NCBI RefSeq assembly: GCF_042652785.1
Contig: NZ_JBHSHD010000019.1
Coordinates: 1 to 64,000 of the forward strand
Direction: 5' to 3'
Length of the DNA: 64,000 nucleotides
Source of the DNA: Dokdonella_A ginsengisoli
GTDB taxonomy: Bacteria > Pseudomonadota > Gammaproteobacteria > Xanthomonadales > Rhodanobacteraceae
The notes beneath the pieces are model-generated. The model did not search any database. It had not been told where the DNA came from and saw only the letters and a program-made list of their open reading frames with translations. Positions 27,849-36,990 of this stretch are shown piece by piece. A program made the translations under genes and the position numbers. Every line of letters begins with the position of its first letter. Position 1 is the stretch's first letter.

Positions 27849-29096
27849 TCAGAATAGTCCCGGCAACGGCAGCACTTCCACCACCGCGCCGGCGTCCAGT
27901 TCGTGCGCTTCTTCCGGCACGAAGATCAGCGCGTCCGCCTCGGCGACGCCGCGCAGCATGCCCGAGCCCTGCTTGCGCAACGGCTTCGCCCACAGGCCAC
28001 CGTCGTCGCGCGATTGCAGCGAGGCGCGCAGGAATTCGGCGCGCTCGTGCTTCTTCGCCAGCGGTTCGGCCAGACGCGCCCGCCAGGTCCGCTGCGCGGT
28101 TCCCGGCGAACCCTGCAGCGCCGTCAGCGCGGGGTGCACAAGGGCCAGGAACGTCGCGATCGTCGACACCGGATTGCCGGGCAGCGCGAACACCAGCGCA
28201 CGGCCGACCTCGCCGCAGAGCATCGGCATGCCGGGCTTCATGCGCACTTTCCAGAAATGCACTTTCCCCAGCTCGGCGACGAGGTTCGGCAGGAAATCCG
28301 CCTCTCCCGCCGAGACGCCGCCGCTGCTGACGACGACGTCGCAGCGCTCGCCGGCCGCGCGCAGCGCTTCGCGCAGCGCCGCCGGATCGTCGCGCAGATG
28401 CGCGACCGGCTCGGGCTCGATGCCGCACTGGCGCAGCAGCGCACCGAGGCTGTAGCGGTTGCTGTCGTGGATCTGACCGAAGCCGAGCGCCTGCGAAGGC
28501 GGCACGAGTTCGTCGCCGGTCACGAACAGGCCGACCCGCGGAAGACGCGCCACGTTCGCCTGCGACTGCCCCAGCGAGGCGAGCACGCCGAGCCGAGCCG
28601 GCGTCAGGCGTTCGCCCGCGCGCAGCGCGATCTCGCCGGCGCGGTAGTCCTCGCCGGCCGGACGCACGTTGGCATGCGCGGACTCGCCGGCGGATACGAA
28701 GACCGCCTCGCCTTCCACGCGCACGTTTTCCTTGATCACGACGGTGTCCGCACCGCGCGGCAGCGGCGCGCCGGTGGTGATGCGCACGCATTCACCCTCG
28801 CCGCAGTCCGGCGCCGAAGCGGCGCCGGCGAGGACCTGCCCGACGAGCCGGAAAGCGCGTTCGCCGGTGCGCGGAAGCTCCTCACCACGCAAGGCGAAGC
28901 CGTCCATCGCCGAGTTCGCGAACGGCGGCTGGTCGTGGGGCGCGATCAGATCTTCCGCCAGCACGCGGCCGAGCGCCGACTCCAGCGCGACGGCTTCGGC
29001 CGGAAGCCTGCGGGTAGCGCACAGCTCGAGTACGCGCAGCCGCGCGTCGGCGACCGACAGGCGCGTCGCGAACTCAGCGGGCATGCTCGGCGGCAT
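27849..29096 (-). CDS. moeA: Molybdopterin molybdenumtransferase MoeA
   Basis: Inserts molybdate into adenylated molybdopterin. 415 residues with the MoeA signatures PPFANSAMDGFALR, VRITTGAPLPRGADTVV, IHDSNRYSLGALL, SSGGVSAGEADFL and FALPGNPVSTIATF. GAGGAG about ten bases upstream supports ATG 29096, which lies within the 3' end of mobA (23-nt overlap). Middle gene of the mobA-moeA-moeB group. Confidence 0.95.
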   Translation of the reverse strand: MPPSMPAEFATRLSVADARLRVLELCATRRLPAEAVALESALGRVLAEDLIAPHDQPPFANSAMDGFALRGEELPRTGERAFRLVGQVLAGAASAPDCGEGECVRITTGAPLPRGADTVVIKENVRVEGEAVFVSAGESAHANVRPAGEDYRAGEIALRAGERLTPARLGVLASLGQSQANVARLPRVGLFVTGDELVPPSQALGFGQIHDSNRYSLGALLRQCGIEPEPVAHLRDDPAALREALRAAGERCDVVVSSGGVSAGEADFLPNLVAELGKVHFWKVRMKPGMPMLCGEVGRALVFALPGNPVSTIATFLALVHPALTALQGSPGTAQRTWRARLAEPLAKKHERAEFLRASLQSRDDGGLWAKPLRKQGSGMLRGVAEADALIFVPEEAHELDAGAVVEVLPLPGLF

Positions 29097-29664
29097 AGGC
29101 GGCGAACTCCTCGGGCGTATTCAAGTTGCGAAACTGCGCGCGGCGATCGGCGAAATCAAGCTCGCGCGCGCCGATCGTCGTCTGCCAATGCTGCACGCCC
29201 CACCCTTGCGCCGCCGCCGCGGCAGCGGACGAGGTCAGCTCGCGCCGGTAGATCGCGAACAGCGGCTGCCGCCGAGCACCGTCGTGCGCGACGACGGCAT
29301 CGGCCGGATTTTCCTGGGCGGCCGTATACAGGCGTGCGGCGAGATCGGCCGGCGACCGCGGGCAGTCGACCGGCACCGTCATCAGCCACGGCGTCGCGGC
29401 AGCGGCGAGCGCGGCGGCGACGCCGGCCAGCGGACCGCGGAAACCGGCGAGATCGTCGGCGACGACCGGCGCGAATGCCGAATAGGCCTGGTGATTTCGG
29501 TTCGCCACGATCAGCGTGCGTGCCGCCTGCGCCGTCGCGACCGCCTCGAGCACCCATTCGACCAGTGGCCGGCCGAGCAGCGGTTCGAGCCCCTTGTCGC
29601 GCCCCTGCAGGCGCGTCGCCGCGCCGCCGGCGAGGATCGCGACCGTGAGCGACGCGCGCGTCAT
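29074..29664 (-). CDS. mobA: Molybdenum cofactor guanylyltransferase MobA
   Basis: Links GMP to Mo-molybdopterin, giving the bis-MGD cofactor of DMSO-reductase family enzymes. 196 residues with the nucleotidyltransferase opening VAILAGGAATRLQGRDKGLE and a metal-binding DCP in LMTVPVDCPRSP. It follows der by 9 nt. Moco synthesis genes moaA-E are not in the window. Confidence 0.93.
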   Translation of the reverse strand: MTRASLTVAILAGGAATRLQGRDKGLEPLLGRPLVEWVLEAVATAQAARTLIVANRNHQAYSAFAPVVADDLAGFRGPLAGVAAALAAAATPWLMTVPVDCPRSPADLAARLYTAAQENPADAVVAHDGARRQPLFAIYRRELTSSAAAAAAQGWGVQHWQTTIGARELDFADRRAQFRNLNTPEEFAAYAAEHAR

Positions 29665-29673
29665 CGCCCCGCG

Positions 29674-31077
29674 TCAGTGCTTGCCGCGTTTGGCGTTGCG
29701 GATCATGCGCGTGCGCCGGCGCTGCTGGCCTTCGGTGAGTTCGTTGCGCTTGCCGGCGTACGGGTTGTCGCTGTCGCGGAACTCGATGCGGATCGGCGTG
29801 CCTTCCAGGCGGTAGCGCTTGCGGAAGAAGTTCTCGAGATAGCGGCGGTAGCCTTCGGCGATGTGCTTGGTGCGCGCGCCGTGGATCACGATCATCGGCG
29901 GATTGGTGCCGGCCGGATGGGCGAACTTCAGCTTCGGCGTGTGGCCGCGCACCAGCGGCGGCTGGTAGGCCTGGTAGGCGGCTTCGACCGCGCGCGTCAG
30001 CTCCGACGAGGTGAACTTGTGGTTGGACGAGGCGTAGGCGCGGTTGATCGCCTTCATCAGCTCGGCGATGCCGCTGCCGTGCAGGGCCGAGATGAAGACC
30101 TGCCGCGCCCAGGCGGCGAAATCGAGCTTGCGCGTGAGCGAGGCGACGCACTGCTCGCGCTGGTACTTGTCCATGCCGTCCCACTTGTTGACGGCGACCA
30201 CCAGTGCACGGCCGGATTCGAGCACGTGGCCGAGCAGCGAGGTGTCCTGGTCCGACACGCCCTCACGCGCGTCGAGCATCAGCACCGTCACGTGCGCTGC
30301 CTCGACCGACTGCAGCGACTTGATCACGCTGAACTTCTCCAGCGCGTCCTCGATGCGCGCACGGCGGCGCACGCCGGCGGTGTCGATGAGGGTGTAGCGC
30401 TTGCCGTCGCGTTCGAGCGCGATGCGGATCGAGTCGCGCGTGGTGCCCGGCACGTCCGAGGCGATCACGCGCTCCTCGCCGAGCAGGCGGTTGACCAGGG
30501 TCGACTTGCCCGCGTTCGGGCGGCCGATGATGGCGACGCGGATGCCGTCGTCGGGTTCGGCCGCAAGCGGATCGGCGCCCGGCTCCGGCAACGCCGCGAC
30601 GATCGCGTCGAGCAACGGTCCCATGCCGCGGCCGTGCGCGGCGGAGACGCCGAAGACGGAAGCGAGCCCGAGCGCGGCGAATTCGGCCAGTGCGACCTGT
30701 TCGTCGAGCCCGTCGACCTTGTTGACGACCAGCAGGGTCGGCTTGCCGGCGCGGCGCAGGCGGTCGAGGATCGAACGATCGGTCGGCAGCAGGCCGTCGC
30801 GCGCATCGACCGTGAGCACGACGACGTCCGCTTCCTCGACGGCGAGTTCGGCCTGGCGCGCGGTCTGCGCGTCGAGCCCGGCCGCGTCATCGACCAGGCC
30901 GCCGGTGTCGACGACCACGAAGTGCCTGTCCTCGACCAGCCGGCACACGCCGTAGTGGCGATCGCGCGTGACGCCGGGCAGGTCGTGCACGAGCGCGTCG
31001 CGCGTGCGCGTGAGCACGTTGAACAGCGTCGACTTGCCGACATTGGGGCGCCCGACCAGGGCGACTACCGGAAGCAT
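29674..31077 (-). CDS. der: Ribosome biogenesis GTPase Der (EngA)
   Basis: A 467-residue essential GTPase with two G domains in tandem, each with a P-loop (GRPNVGKST and GRPNAGKST), DxxG motifs and NKxD (NKVDG, NKWDG), followed by the KH-like C-terminal domain. It acts in 50S subunit maturation. It is downstream of bamB, as in many gammaproteobacteria, with a palindromic repeat in between. Confidence 0.97.
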   Translation of the reverse strand: MLPVVALVGRPNVGKSTLFNVLTRTRDALVHDLPGVTRDRHYGVCRLVEDRHFVVVDTGGLVDDAAGLDAQTARQAELAVEEADVVVLTVDARDGLLPTDRSILDRLRRAGKPTLLVVNKVDGLDEQVALAEFAALGLASVFGVSAAHGRGMGPLLDAIVAALPEPGADPLAAEPDDGIRVAIIGRPNAGKSTLVNRLLGEERVIASDVPGTTRDSIRIALERDGKRYTLIDTAGVRRRARIEDALEKFSVIKSLQSVEAAHVTVLMLDAREGVSDQDTSLLGHVLESGRALVVAVNKWDGMDKYQREQCVASLTRKLDFAAWARQVFISALHGSGIAELMKAINRAYASSNHKFTSSELTRAVEAAYQAYQPPLVRGHTPKLKFAHPAGTNPPMIVIHGARTKHIAEGYRRYLENFFRKRYRLEGTPIRIEFRDSDNPYAGKRNELTEGQQRRRTRMIRNAKRGKH

Positions 31078-31119
31078 CGAACGCTCCAGAGCGTGTCGGC
31101 GGTCATGGGGAAGCGGTCC

Positions 31120-31197
31120 TCTCGCACAGACGCAAAGATCGCAGAGGAAGAAAGAACGTCCTTCGTTTTTCTCCGCGCTCTCTGCGTCTTTGCGAGA
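31120..31197. repeat. Dispersed stem-loop repeat, copy 1
   Basis: Starts TCTCGCACAGACGCAAAGA and ends CTGCGTCTTTGCGAGA; the arms form an imperfect hairpin of about 30 bp around a short loop. It lies between bamB and der on the minus strand. Related copies are at 41483-41565 and 58679-58749. As RNA it would fold into a long stem. Confidence 0.8.
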
Positions 31198-31218
31198 AAA
31201 ATTCCTTCGATCGGACAG

Positions 31219-32451
31219 CTATCTCGCGCGATAGGCGCCGATGCGTCCCTTCGTGTCTTCGATGTAGACGGTGCCGTCGACGACCAGCGGCGCACCCTCG
31301 ATCGGCTTCTTGCCGAAACGCTCGCGCGCGGCGAACTTGCCGTCTTCGAGGTTCAGCCAGTGCACGTAGCCTTCCAGGTCGCCGACCACGGCGTGCTTGC
31401 CTTCGATCGCCGGCGCGCTGAGCCAGCGGAATTTCAGCTGGTCCTGCTTCCACAGGTTGACGCCGGTCTCGCGATCGAACGCCCAGACGTTGCCGTCGGC
31501 TCCGACCACGACCACGGTGGCGCCGCTGACGGCGACGCCGGCGTAGCTGGACAGGTCGCGCTGCCACAGCGGACGGCCGCTGTCGAGCGCGAGCGCGGCG
31601 ACCTGGCCGCGATAGCCGACCGCGTACAGCACGCCGCCGTCGCTGACGAGATTGCCGTCGACGTCGGCGATCCGCTCGACTTCGGTGCGGCCCTCGGCGC
31701 CGGACAGGGTCTGCGTCCACTGTTCCACGCCGTCCTGCAGGCGTACCGCGACGACCTTGCCGTTGTCGAATCCTTCGTAGACCACGCCGCTGACGATCAG
31801 CGGCGCCGATGCGCCGCGCAGGCTCAGCGCCGGCACCTGCTGGTTGTAGACCCACTTCGGGCTGCCGTCGGCGGCACTGACCGCGCTGAGGCGGCCGTCG
31901 TTGGTGCGCACGACGACGACGTCGCCGTCGATCGCCGGCGGCGCGATGATTTCCGACGTCATCTGCACGTTCCAGCGCTCGCTGCCGTCCTGCGAGGACA
32001 GCGCGTAGAGCTGGCCGTCCAGACCGCCGACGACGAGCAGGTCGCCGGCAACGGTGGGACCACCGCTCCAGCGCAGGGAATTGTCGCCGCGGCTCCAGAA
32101 CCGCCAGCTGCTGCCCGAACGCTTGCCCAGGCGCTGCTGCCAGACGGTGCGGCCGGTCGCGGCGTCGAGCGCCTCGATCGTGCCGTCCACACTGACCGCA
32201 TAGAGCCGGCCGTCGGCGGCAGCCGGCACGAGGCGCGCGCCGGACTCACCGGCGCCCTTGCCGACGCCTTCGCTCCAGACGCGATCGACCTGCGCGGTCG
32301 GCGCGATTTCGGTCAGCGGCGTCGGCGGCTCGACGTTGTCCTTCTTGCCGAGCCCCTTGATCCAGTTGCAGCCGCCGAGCGCCGTGGCGAGCGCGGCGAC
32401 GACAAATGCGGCGACGGGAGCGTTCTTGATGAAAGACGCAGAGCGCTTCAT
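31219..32451 (-). CDS. bamB: Outer membrane protein assembly factor BamB
   Basis: A 410-residue lipoprotein of the BAM complex, which helps deliver and insert beta-barrel proteins into the outer membrane. The lipobox (ALGGC at about 24-28) follows a signal peptide. The rest is an eight-bladed PQQ-like propeller, visible as repeated strands such as LYALSSQDGSERWNV, SAVSAADGSPKWVY and VAVRLQDGVEQW. The ATG at 32451 overlaps the yfgM stop (ATGA). Confidence 0.95.
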   Translation of the reverse strand: MKRSASFIKNAPVAAFVVAALATALGGCNWIKGLGKKDNVEPPTPLTEIAPTAQVDRVWSEGVGKGAGESGARLVPAAADGRLYAVSVDGTIEALDAATGRTVWQQRLGKRSGSSWRFWSRGDNSLRWSGGPTVAGDLLVVGGLDGQLYALSSQDGSERWNVQMTSEIIAPPAIDGDVVVVRTNDGRLSAVSAADGSPKWVYNQQVPALSLRGASAPLIVSGVVYEGFDNGKVVAVRLQDGVEQWTQTLSGAEGRTEVERIADVDGNLVSDGGVLYAVGYRGQVAALALDSGRPLWQRDLSSYAGVAVSGATVVVVGADGNVWAFDRETGVNLWKQDQLKFRWLSAPAIEGKHAVVGDLEGYVHWLNLEDGKFAARERFGKKPIEGAPLVVDGTVYIEDTKGRIGAYRAR

Positions 32452-33128
32452 GAGCCGAGCTTCTCCTTGGCGGGCGCGCTCGCGGCACCGGCGGCCGGTG
32501 CGCCGAGGTTGTCGAGCTTCATCTGCACGTAGTTGCGGTTCGGCGCCTGCGGATCGAGATGGGTCAGCGCGCTCTGATAGGCGTTGCGCGCATCGTCGGT
32601 GCGACCGAGCTTGACCAGGGCGTCGCCGCGGATCTCGCTGCCGAGCCCCTCGTACTCGCCCTTGGTGATGCCGTCGAGCAGCGTGATCGCGCCGGCGGCG
32701 TCGTCCTGCGCGAGCTTGACCTGCGCCAGCCGCACCGCGGCCAGCGCCTTGAGACTGTCCACGCTGGCGTTCTGGCGCGCCCACTCCAGCGCAGTCGCGG
32801 CGGCGGCGAGGTCGTTCTTCTTCGTCGCGATGTCGGCCTGGTGCATCGCCGCGAACACCGCATAGGCGCTGCTGGGGTAATCCTTGCGCAGGGCGTCGGC
32901 GATCTTGCCGACGTCGTCGTCACGCTTCGCCTCGACGGCATCGCTGAGCGCCTGGAACTGCGAGGCGGCCTCCAGCGACTGCCGCGCCTGGCGCGCCTTC
33001 CACTGCTGCCAGCCGAAAATCAGCACGATGCCGAGCAGCACGCCGACCGCGATCGAGATCGCGTTCTCGCGCAGCCATTTGCGGACCAGTTCGCCTTGCT
33101 CGTGTTCGTCGAGAACGTCGAAAGCCAT
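32448..33128 (-). CDS. yfgM: YfgM-like tetratricopeptide membrane protein
   Basis: 226 residues: a short cytoplasmic part (DVLDEHEQGELVRKWLREN), one membrane helix (ISIAVGVLLGIVLIFGW) and a periplasmic TPR domain. The family (UPF0070) is an ancillary SecYEG/PpiD partner in E. coli. ATG 33128 follows AGGTGAAAGG; a GTG three codons upstream is less likely. It directly precedes bamB with a 4-nt overlap. hisS, often between rodZ and yfgM in relatives, is absent here. Confidence 0.9.
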   Translation of the reverse strand: MAFDVLDEHEQGELVRKWLRENAISIAVGVLLGIVLIFGWQQWKARQARQSLEAASQFQALSDAVEAKRDDDVGKIADALRKDYPSSAYAVFAAMHQADIATKKNDLAAAATALEWARQNASVDSLKALAAVRLAQVKLAQDDAAGAITLLDGITKGEYEGLGSEIRGDALVKLGRTDDARNAYQSALTHLDPQAPNRNYVQMKLDNLGAPAAGAASAPAKEKLGS

Positions 33129-33268
33129 GCCTTTCACCTAGGAAATACGAAAACGCGCGCACCCGGACTCGCGGCCGGGGCGGCGGACGGGACAGCGAAG
33201 GGTATCAGGAAACCGCAGCGCCGCGGCCGCCCGAGGCGGCCGCGGGTGCGGAAGAGTTCAGCCAGCGG

Positions 33269-34438
33269 CTACTGCTGCTCGACGCGGCTGGCGTTGCCGT
33301 CGAACAGCTTGACGTGGGCGACGTTGCCGCGCTGGAACGGTGCCAGGTCGACGAGCTTGCCGTCGGAGCGCACTTCGGCGCCCTGCACGTTGCCGAGACG
33401 GACCGAGAGCGGACCGTCGCTGCGGTAGCTGCGCTCGCTGCCGGCGGTCAGCGTGCCGTACTCCAGCCGCTGTCCGTTCGCACCGAGGATCTCGACCCAG
33501 CTCGCCTGGCTCAGCTTCAGCTGCAGGGTGTGCGCACCGGTGCCGGCCGCATCTTCCGCCGGCTTGGGCGGTTCGGCCGCCGGCTGGCTCGGCGCCGTCG
33601 TGAACGGCGTCATCGAAGCGATCACCGGTGCCTGCTCGACCGGCGCCGGCGGCGGAACCGCCACCGGCTCGGTCGTGGTCTGGCCCGCAGTCGAGGCGAC
33701 GGCGCCATCCGTCGTGGCTGCGTCGGCCGGATTCGTCGCGGCGGCGTCCGGCGAACCGGACTGCAGCGGCACGCTCACGTTCGCCGGCGGATCCAGCGGC
33801 GTGGTGCGCGCGAGATTCTGTTCGAGGCCGCCGTGCGTGGCGAGCCAGACGGCCGGCACGACGATGATCGCGGTCAGGATCAGGTAGGTCGCGCTGACCG
33901 AGTAGCGATCGAAAAGATAGCGCGAGCGCGAGATGGTGCCGGTCGCGACCAGCGGCGCCGGCTGCGAGTGCGCCGCGGCGACGGTGGTGGCTTCTTCGAT
34001 CGGAACCTCGACGAGCCTGGCGTAGCTGCCGAGATAGCCGCGCAGGAAGACGCCCTGGGTCAGACCTTCGTAGTCGTCGCTTTCGAGCTTGCCGACCAGG
34101 CTCAGCGGCAGCTTCAGCCGCGCGGCGACGTCGGAGCGGCTCCAGCCGTGCGCCTCGCGCCCGGCGCGGAGGCGCTGGCCGAGCGACGCGTCGCCCTCCC
34201 CGCCCCCGATCATGGCGACGGCACCCTCGTCGCGCACGGTCTCAGGATTGAATTCGTTCATTTCGTAGGCCTCTGCGGCTCTCGTGACGTCGATATCTCT
34301 GGACAATGGCAGCGTCATCTGGCCGCCCCCCTCGCTCGTTGCGTCGGCCGCCTGCGCGTCGTGCGCGCGCTCGTCGGCCGTCGTACTACCCCCTGGCGGT
34401 GGAACGCCCGTCATCGACTGACGGTTGTGTACCGACAT
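33269..34438 (-). CDS. rodZ: RodZ-like cytoskeletal anchor protein
   Basis: 389 residues with the RodZ architecture: N-terminal helix-turn-helix domain (LGQRLRAGREAHGWSRSDVA, then LKLPLSLVGKLESDDYE and FLRGYLGSYARLV), a basic linker, one membrane helix (ATYLILTAIIVVPAVWLA), a proline/alanine/threonine-rich periplasmic stretch and a C-terminal beta domain (DUF4115; SWVEILGANGQRLEYGTL). RodZ ties MreB to the membrane and controls rod shape. About 75 N-terminal residues before the HTH are longer than usual. The start overlaps the pilW stop by one base (TGATG). Confidence 0.88.
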   Translation of the reverse strand: MSVHNRQSMTGVPPPGGSTTADERAHDAQAADATSEGGGQMTLPLSRDIDVTRAAEAYEMNEFNPETVRDEGAVAMIGGGEGDASLGQRLRAGREAHGWSRSDVAARLKLPLSLVGKLESDDYEGLTQGVFLRGYLGSYARLVEVPIEEATTVAAAHSQPAPLVATGTISRSRYLFDRYSVSATYLILTAIIVVPAVWLATHGGLEQNLARTTPLDPPANVSVPLQSGSPDAAATNPADAATTDGAVASTAGQTTTEPVAVPPPAPVEQAPVIASMTPFTTAPSQPAAEPPKPAEDAAGTGAHTLQLKLSQASWVEILGANGQRLEYGTLTAGSERSYRSDGPLSVRLGNVQGAEVRSDGKLVDLAPFQRGNVAHVKLFDGNASRVEQQ

Positions 34439-35223
34439 CACGAAGACCCCTGCACATTCAGCGCACGCGCCTGCTCCGAATCGGGGAACCCCTGCAGCAG
34501 CCGGCGCGTGTATTCACTCGCCGCGGTGCCGTTGCCGAGCCGCAGTTCGATGTTGCGGCCGAGCATCAGCGCGTCCGGACGCGGCGGCGGCGAGGCCGAT
34601 TCGAAGCGCTGCATGAATCCGCGCGCCTTCAGATACTCGCCCTTGTCGTACGCCAGCGAAGCGAGCTGGATCAGGGTTTCGACGTCGCCCGGATTGCGCT
34701 CCAGCGCGAGCCGCAGCCGCGCTTCGGCCTCGTCGCGCTTGCCGGCCTTGAGCAGGCAGGTACCGGAATTGGTCAGCGCGACCACCGGCGTCTGGTAGAA
34801 GGGATCGGCGAGCGCGCGGTCGAAGTACGTTTGCGATTCGTCGTAGCGCCCTTCGCGGCACAGGAACCAGCCGTAGTTGTTCGCCTCGGCGCCGCCCTTG
34901 ACCTTCAGCTCGGTGGCGCGCTTGTAGTGCTCGCCCGCCTTGACCGGCTCGTTGATCGTCTCGTACAGCACGGCGATGACGGTGTGCGCGTCGACGTAGC
35001 TCGGATCGTATTCGAGCGCCTTGGTGAGGTTCTCCAGGGCGATCTCGAGCTTGCCCTGCTGCATGTATTTCTGGCCGAGGTCGGTGCGCGTGCGTGCCGC
35101 TTCCTGCTTCTGCGTGGCGCCGTCCTGCTTCTTGATGCCGCCGGCCGAACCGCCGCCGCAGGCGGCGAGCAGCGACAGCGCAATTGCCAGGGCGGCCGCG
35201 GCCGCCGCACGCTCAAGCCGCAT
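34438..35223 (-). CDS. pilW: Type IV pilus biogenesis/stability lipoprotein PilW (PilF)
   Basis: A 261-residue lipoprotein (lipobox LLAAC) with about six TPRs, for example LGQKYMQQGKLEIALENLTK and ANNYGWFLCREGRYDESQTY. The outer-membrane pilotin needed for PilQ secretin assembly in type IV pili. The ATG at 35223 overlaps the rlmN stop by 11 nt. Gene order rlmN-pilW-rodZ is conserved in gammaproteobacteria, which supports the call. Confidence 0.92.
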   Translation of the reverse strand: MRLERAAAAAALAIALSLLAACGGGSAGGIKKQDGATQKQEAARTRTDLGQKYMQQGKLEIALENLTKALEYDPSYVDAHTVIAVLYETINEPVKAGEHYKRATELKVKGGAEANNYGWFLCREGRYDESQTYFDRALADPFYQTPVVALTNSGTCLLKAGKRDEAEARLRLALERNPGDVETLIQLASLAYDKGEYLKARGFMQRFESASPPPRPDALMLGRNIELRLGNGTAASEYTRRLLQGFPDSEQARALNVQGSS

Positions 35224-36325
35224 CGGCCACTCCCTGTTCCAGCTTGCGGCGGAACTCGGCCTGGCGCCGTGTGCGATCGGTGACCTGCCCCTTGAGCTGG
35301 CCACAGGCCGCGTCGATGTCGTCGCCGCGCGTGCGGCGCACCATCGTCAGCACGTTCGCGTCGAGCAGGATCTTCTGGAACGCGCGGATCACGCTCTCCT
35401 CCGAACGCTCGAAGCGCGTGCCGTGGAAGGGGTTGAACGGGATCAGGTTGACCTTCGACGGCACCTTGCGCATCAGCTTGACCAGCTGGCGCGCGTGCTC
35501 GGGCTGGTCGTTCACGCCCTTGAGCATGGTGTACTCGAACGTGATGGTCGTGCGCGGCCGGCGCGCCGCGTAGCGGCCGCAGGCGTCGAGCAGTTCCTTG
35601 ATCGGATACTTCTTGTTGAGCGGCACCAGTTCGGTGCGCAGCTCGTCGTTGGGCGCGTGCAGCGACACCGCCAGGGAGACGTCGCTGGACTCGGACAGCT
35701 TGTCGATCATCGGCACCAGGCCGGCGGTCGACAGCGTGACGCGCTTGTTCGCCAGACCGAAGCCGAGGTCGTCGCGCATCACGCTCATCGCGGCGACCAC
35801 GTTGTCGAAGTTCAGCAGCGGCTCTCCCATGCCCATCATGACGACGTTGGTGAGCTTGCGCTGGTGATGCGGCACGTTGCCCAGGTGCTTCGCCGCGACC
35901 CACACCTGGCCGATGATCTCGGCGGCGGACAGGTTGCGGTTGAAGCCCTGCGTGGCGGTCGAGCAGAACTGGCAGTTCAGCCCGCAACCGACCTGCGAGG
36001 ACACGCACAGCGTGCCGCGCGAGGTTTCCGGGATGAATACCGACTCGATCGCGTTGGAGCCGTCCATGCCGAGCAGCCACTTGTAGGTGCCGTCGGCGGC
36101 CTGCTTCTCGAACAGCGTCTTCGGCGGCACGATCTCGCTGGCGGCGGCGAGCTTTTCGCGCAGCGCCTTGCCGACGTCGGTCATCTGCGCAAAATCGGTG
36201 ACGTGGCGGTGATAGATCCACTTCATCACTTGGTCCGCGCGATACGGCTTCTCGCCGAGTTGCGCGAACAGGTCGCGCAACCCCTTGCGGTCGTAGTCGA
36301 GCAGATTGACCTTGGCCGTCGTCAC
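35213..36325 (-). CDS. rlmN: 23S rRNA/tRNA adenine-C2 methyltransferase RlmN
   Basis: Radical SAM enzyme that methylates A2503 of 23S rRNA and A37 of some tRNAs. The 370-residue form from GTG 36325 (TTAKVNLLDYDRKGLRDLF follows) fits the family. The iron-sulphur motif CGLNCQFC is present, together with GMGEPLLN and the C-terminal region with RRTRGDDIDAACGQL, including the methyl-carrying cysteine. A longer frame from ATG 36394 would overlap ndk and lacks family resemblance. Confidence 0.95.
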   Translation of the reverse strand: MTTAKVNLLDYDRKGLRDLFAQLGEKPYRADQVMKWIYHRHVTDFAQMTDVGKALREKLAAASEIVPPKTLFEKQAADGTYKWLLGMDGSNAIESVFIPETSRGTLCVSSQVGCGLNCQFCSTATQGFNRNLSAAEIIGQVWVAAKHLGNVPHHQRKLTNVVMMGMGEPLLNFDNVVAAMSVMRDDLGFGLANKRVTLSTAGLVPMIDKLSESSDVSLAVSLHAPNDELRTELVPLNKKYPIKELLDACGRYAARRPRTTITFEYTMLKGVNDQPEHARQLVKLMRKVPSKVNLIPFNPFHGTRFERSEESVIRAFQKILLDANVLTMVRRTRGDDIDAACGQLKGQVTDRTRRQAEFRRKLEQGVADAA

Positions 36326-36353
36326 GGAATGCAGCTCACGAAAGTTCGGATGC

Positions 36354-36779
36354 TCAGCGCGGGCAGAGTTCAGTTTCTGCGAAGAAGTACGCAATTTCCA
36401 CTTTTGCCGTCTCGATCGCGTCCGAGCCGTGGACGGCGTTGGCGTCGATCGAGTCGGCGAAGTCAGCGCGGATCGTGCCCGGCGCGGCCTTCTTCGGATC
36501 GGTGGCGCCCATCAGGTCGCGGTGCTTGAGCACGGCGTTGTCGCCCTCGAGCGCCTGGATCATGACCGGACCGGAAATCATGAAATCGACCAGCGCGGCG
36601 AAGAACGGACGCTCGCGATGCACCGCGTAGAACCCTTCGGCCTCGCGCCGCGAAAGATGCTTCATCTTCGCCGCGACGACCTTCAGACCCGCCTTTTCGA
36701 AACGGGAATAGATTTCGCCGATGACGTTCTTCGCGACCGCGTCGGGCTTGATGATGGAAAGCGTGCGCTCCAGCGCCAT
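36354..36779 (-). CDS. ndk: Nucleoside diphosphate kinase
   Basis: 141 residues; phosphorylates NDPs through a phosphohistidine. The catalytic histidine lies in NAVHGSD, and the opening ERTLSIIKPDAVAKN and GPVMIQALEGDNAV are standard. GGAG about 11 nt upstream supports the ATG. First gene of the rlmN-pilW-rodZ row and divergent from the TetR gene. Confidence 0.97.
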   Translation of the reverse strand: MALERTLSIIKPDAVAKNVIGEIYSRFEKAGLKVVAAKMKHLSRREAEGFYAVHRERPFFAALVDFMISGPVMIQALEGDNAVLKHRDLMGATDPKKAAPGTIRADFADSIDANAVHGSDAIETAKVEIAYFFAETELCPR

Positions 36780-36928
36780 TGCAGGGTGTCTCCGTGGGAT
36801 TGAATCGGGGGGAAGGCGGCGGATGCCGTTATAGCGCCAAATCCGCGGCGATCCGCAGGCTTAGCTCACATTATCGCGCAAGATTCTAGCTAGTTTTCAC
36901 GGAGTTTTACACCGCGCGCGCGACGAAT

Positions 36929-36973
36929 TTGACCCGGACGTCCAGGCTGGCTAGTATTCAAACGATCGTTTGA
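36929..36973 (+). promoter_or_regulatory. tetR promoter with palindromic operator over the start site
   Basis: TTGACC (36929-36934), a 17-nt spacer and TAGTAT (36952-36957) form a good sigma-70 promoter. Directly after the -10 is a perfect 16-bp palindrome, TCAAACGATCGTTTGA (36958-36973), covering the expected transcription start. It fits the CAAAC-N4-GTTTG form known for PsrA-type regulators of beta-oxidation, and implies autorepression. Confidence 0.7.
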
Positions 36974-36990
36974 CGCGCATCGGAACGAAC

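Noticed and set aside
28669..32532. Plus-strand open frame of 1287 codons across moeA, mobA, der and bamB
   Set aside because: It is antisense to four well-recognised genes and has no domain or ribosome site; a GC-bias artefact.
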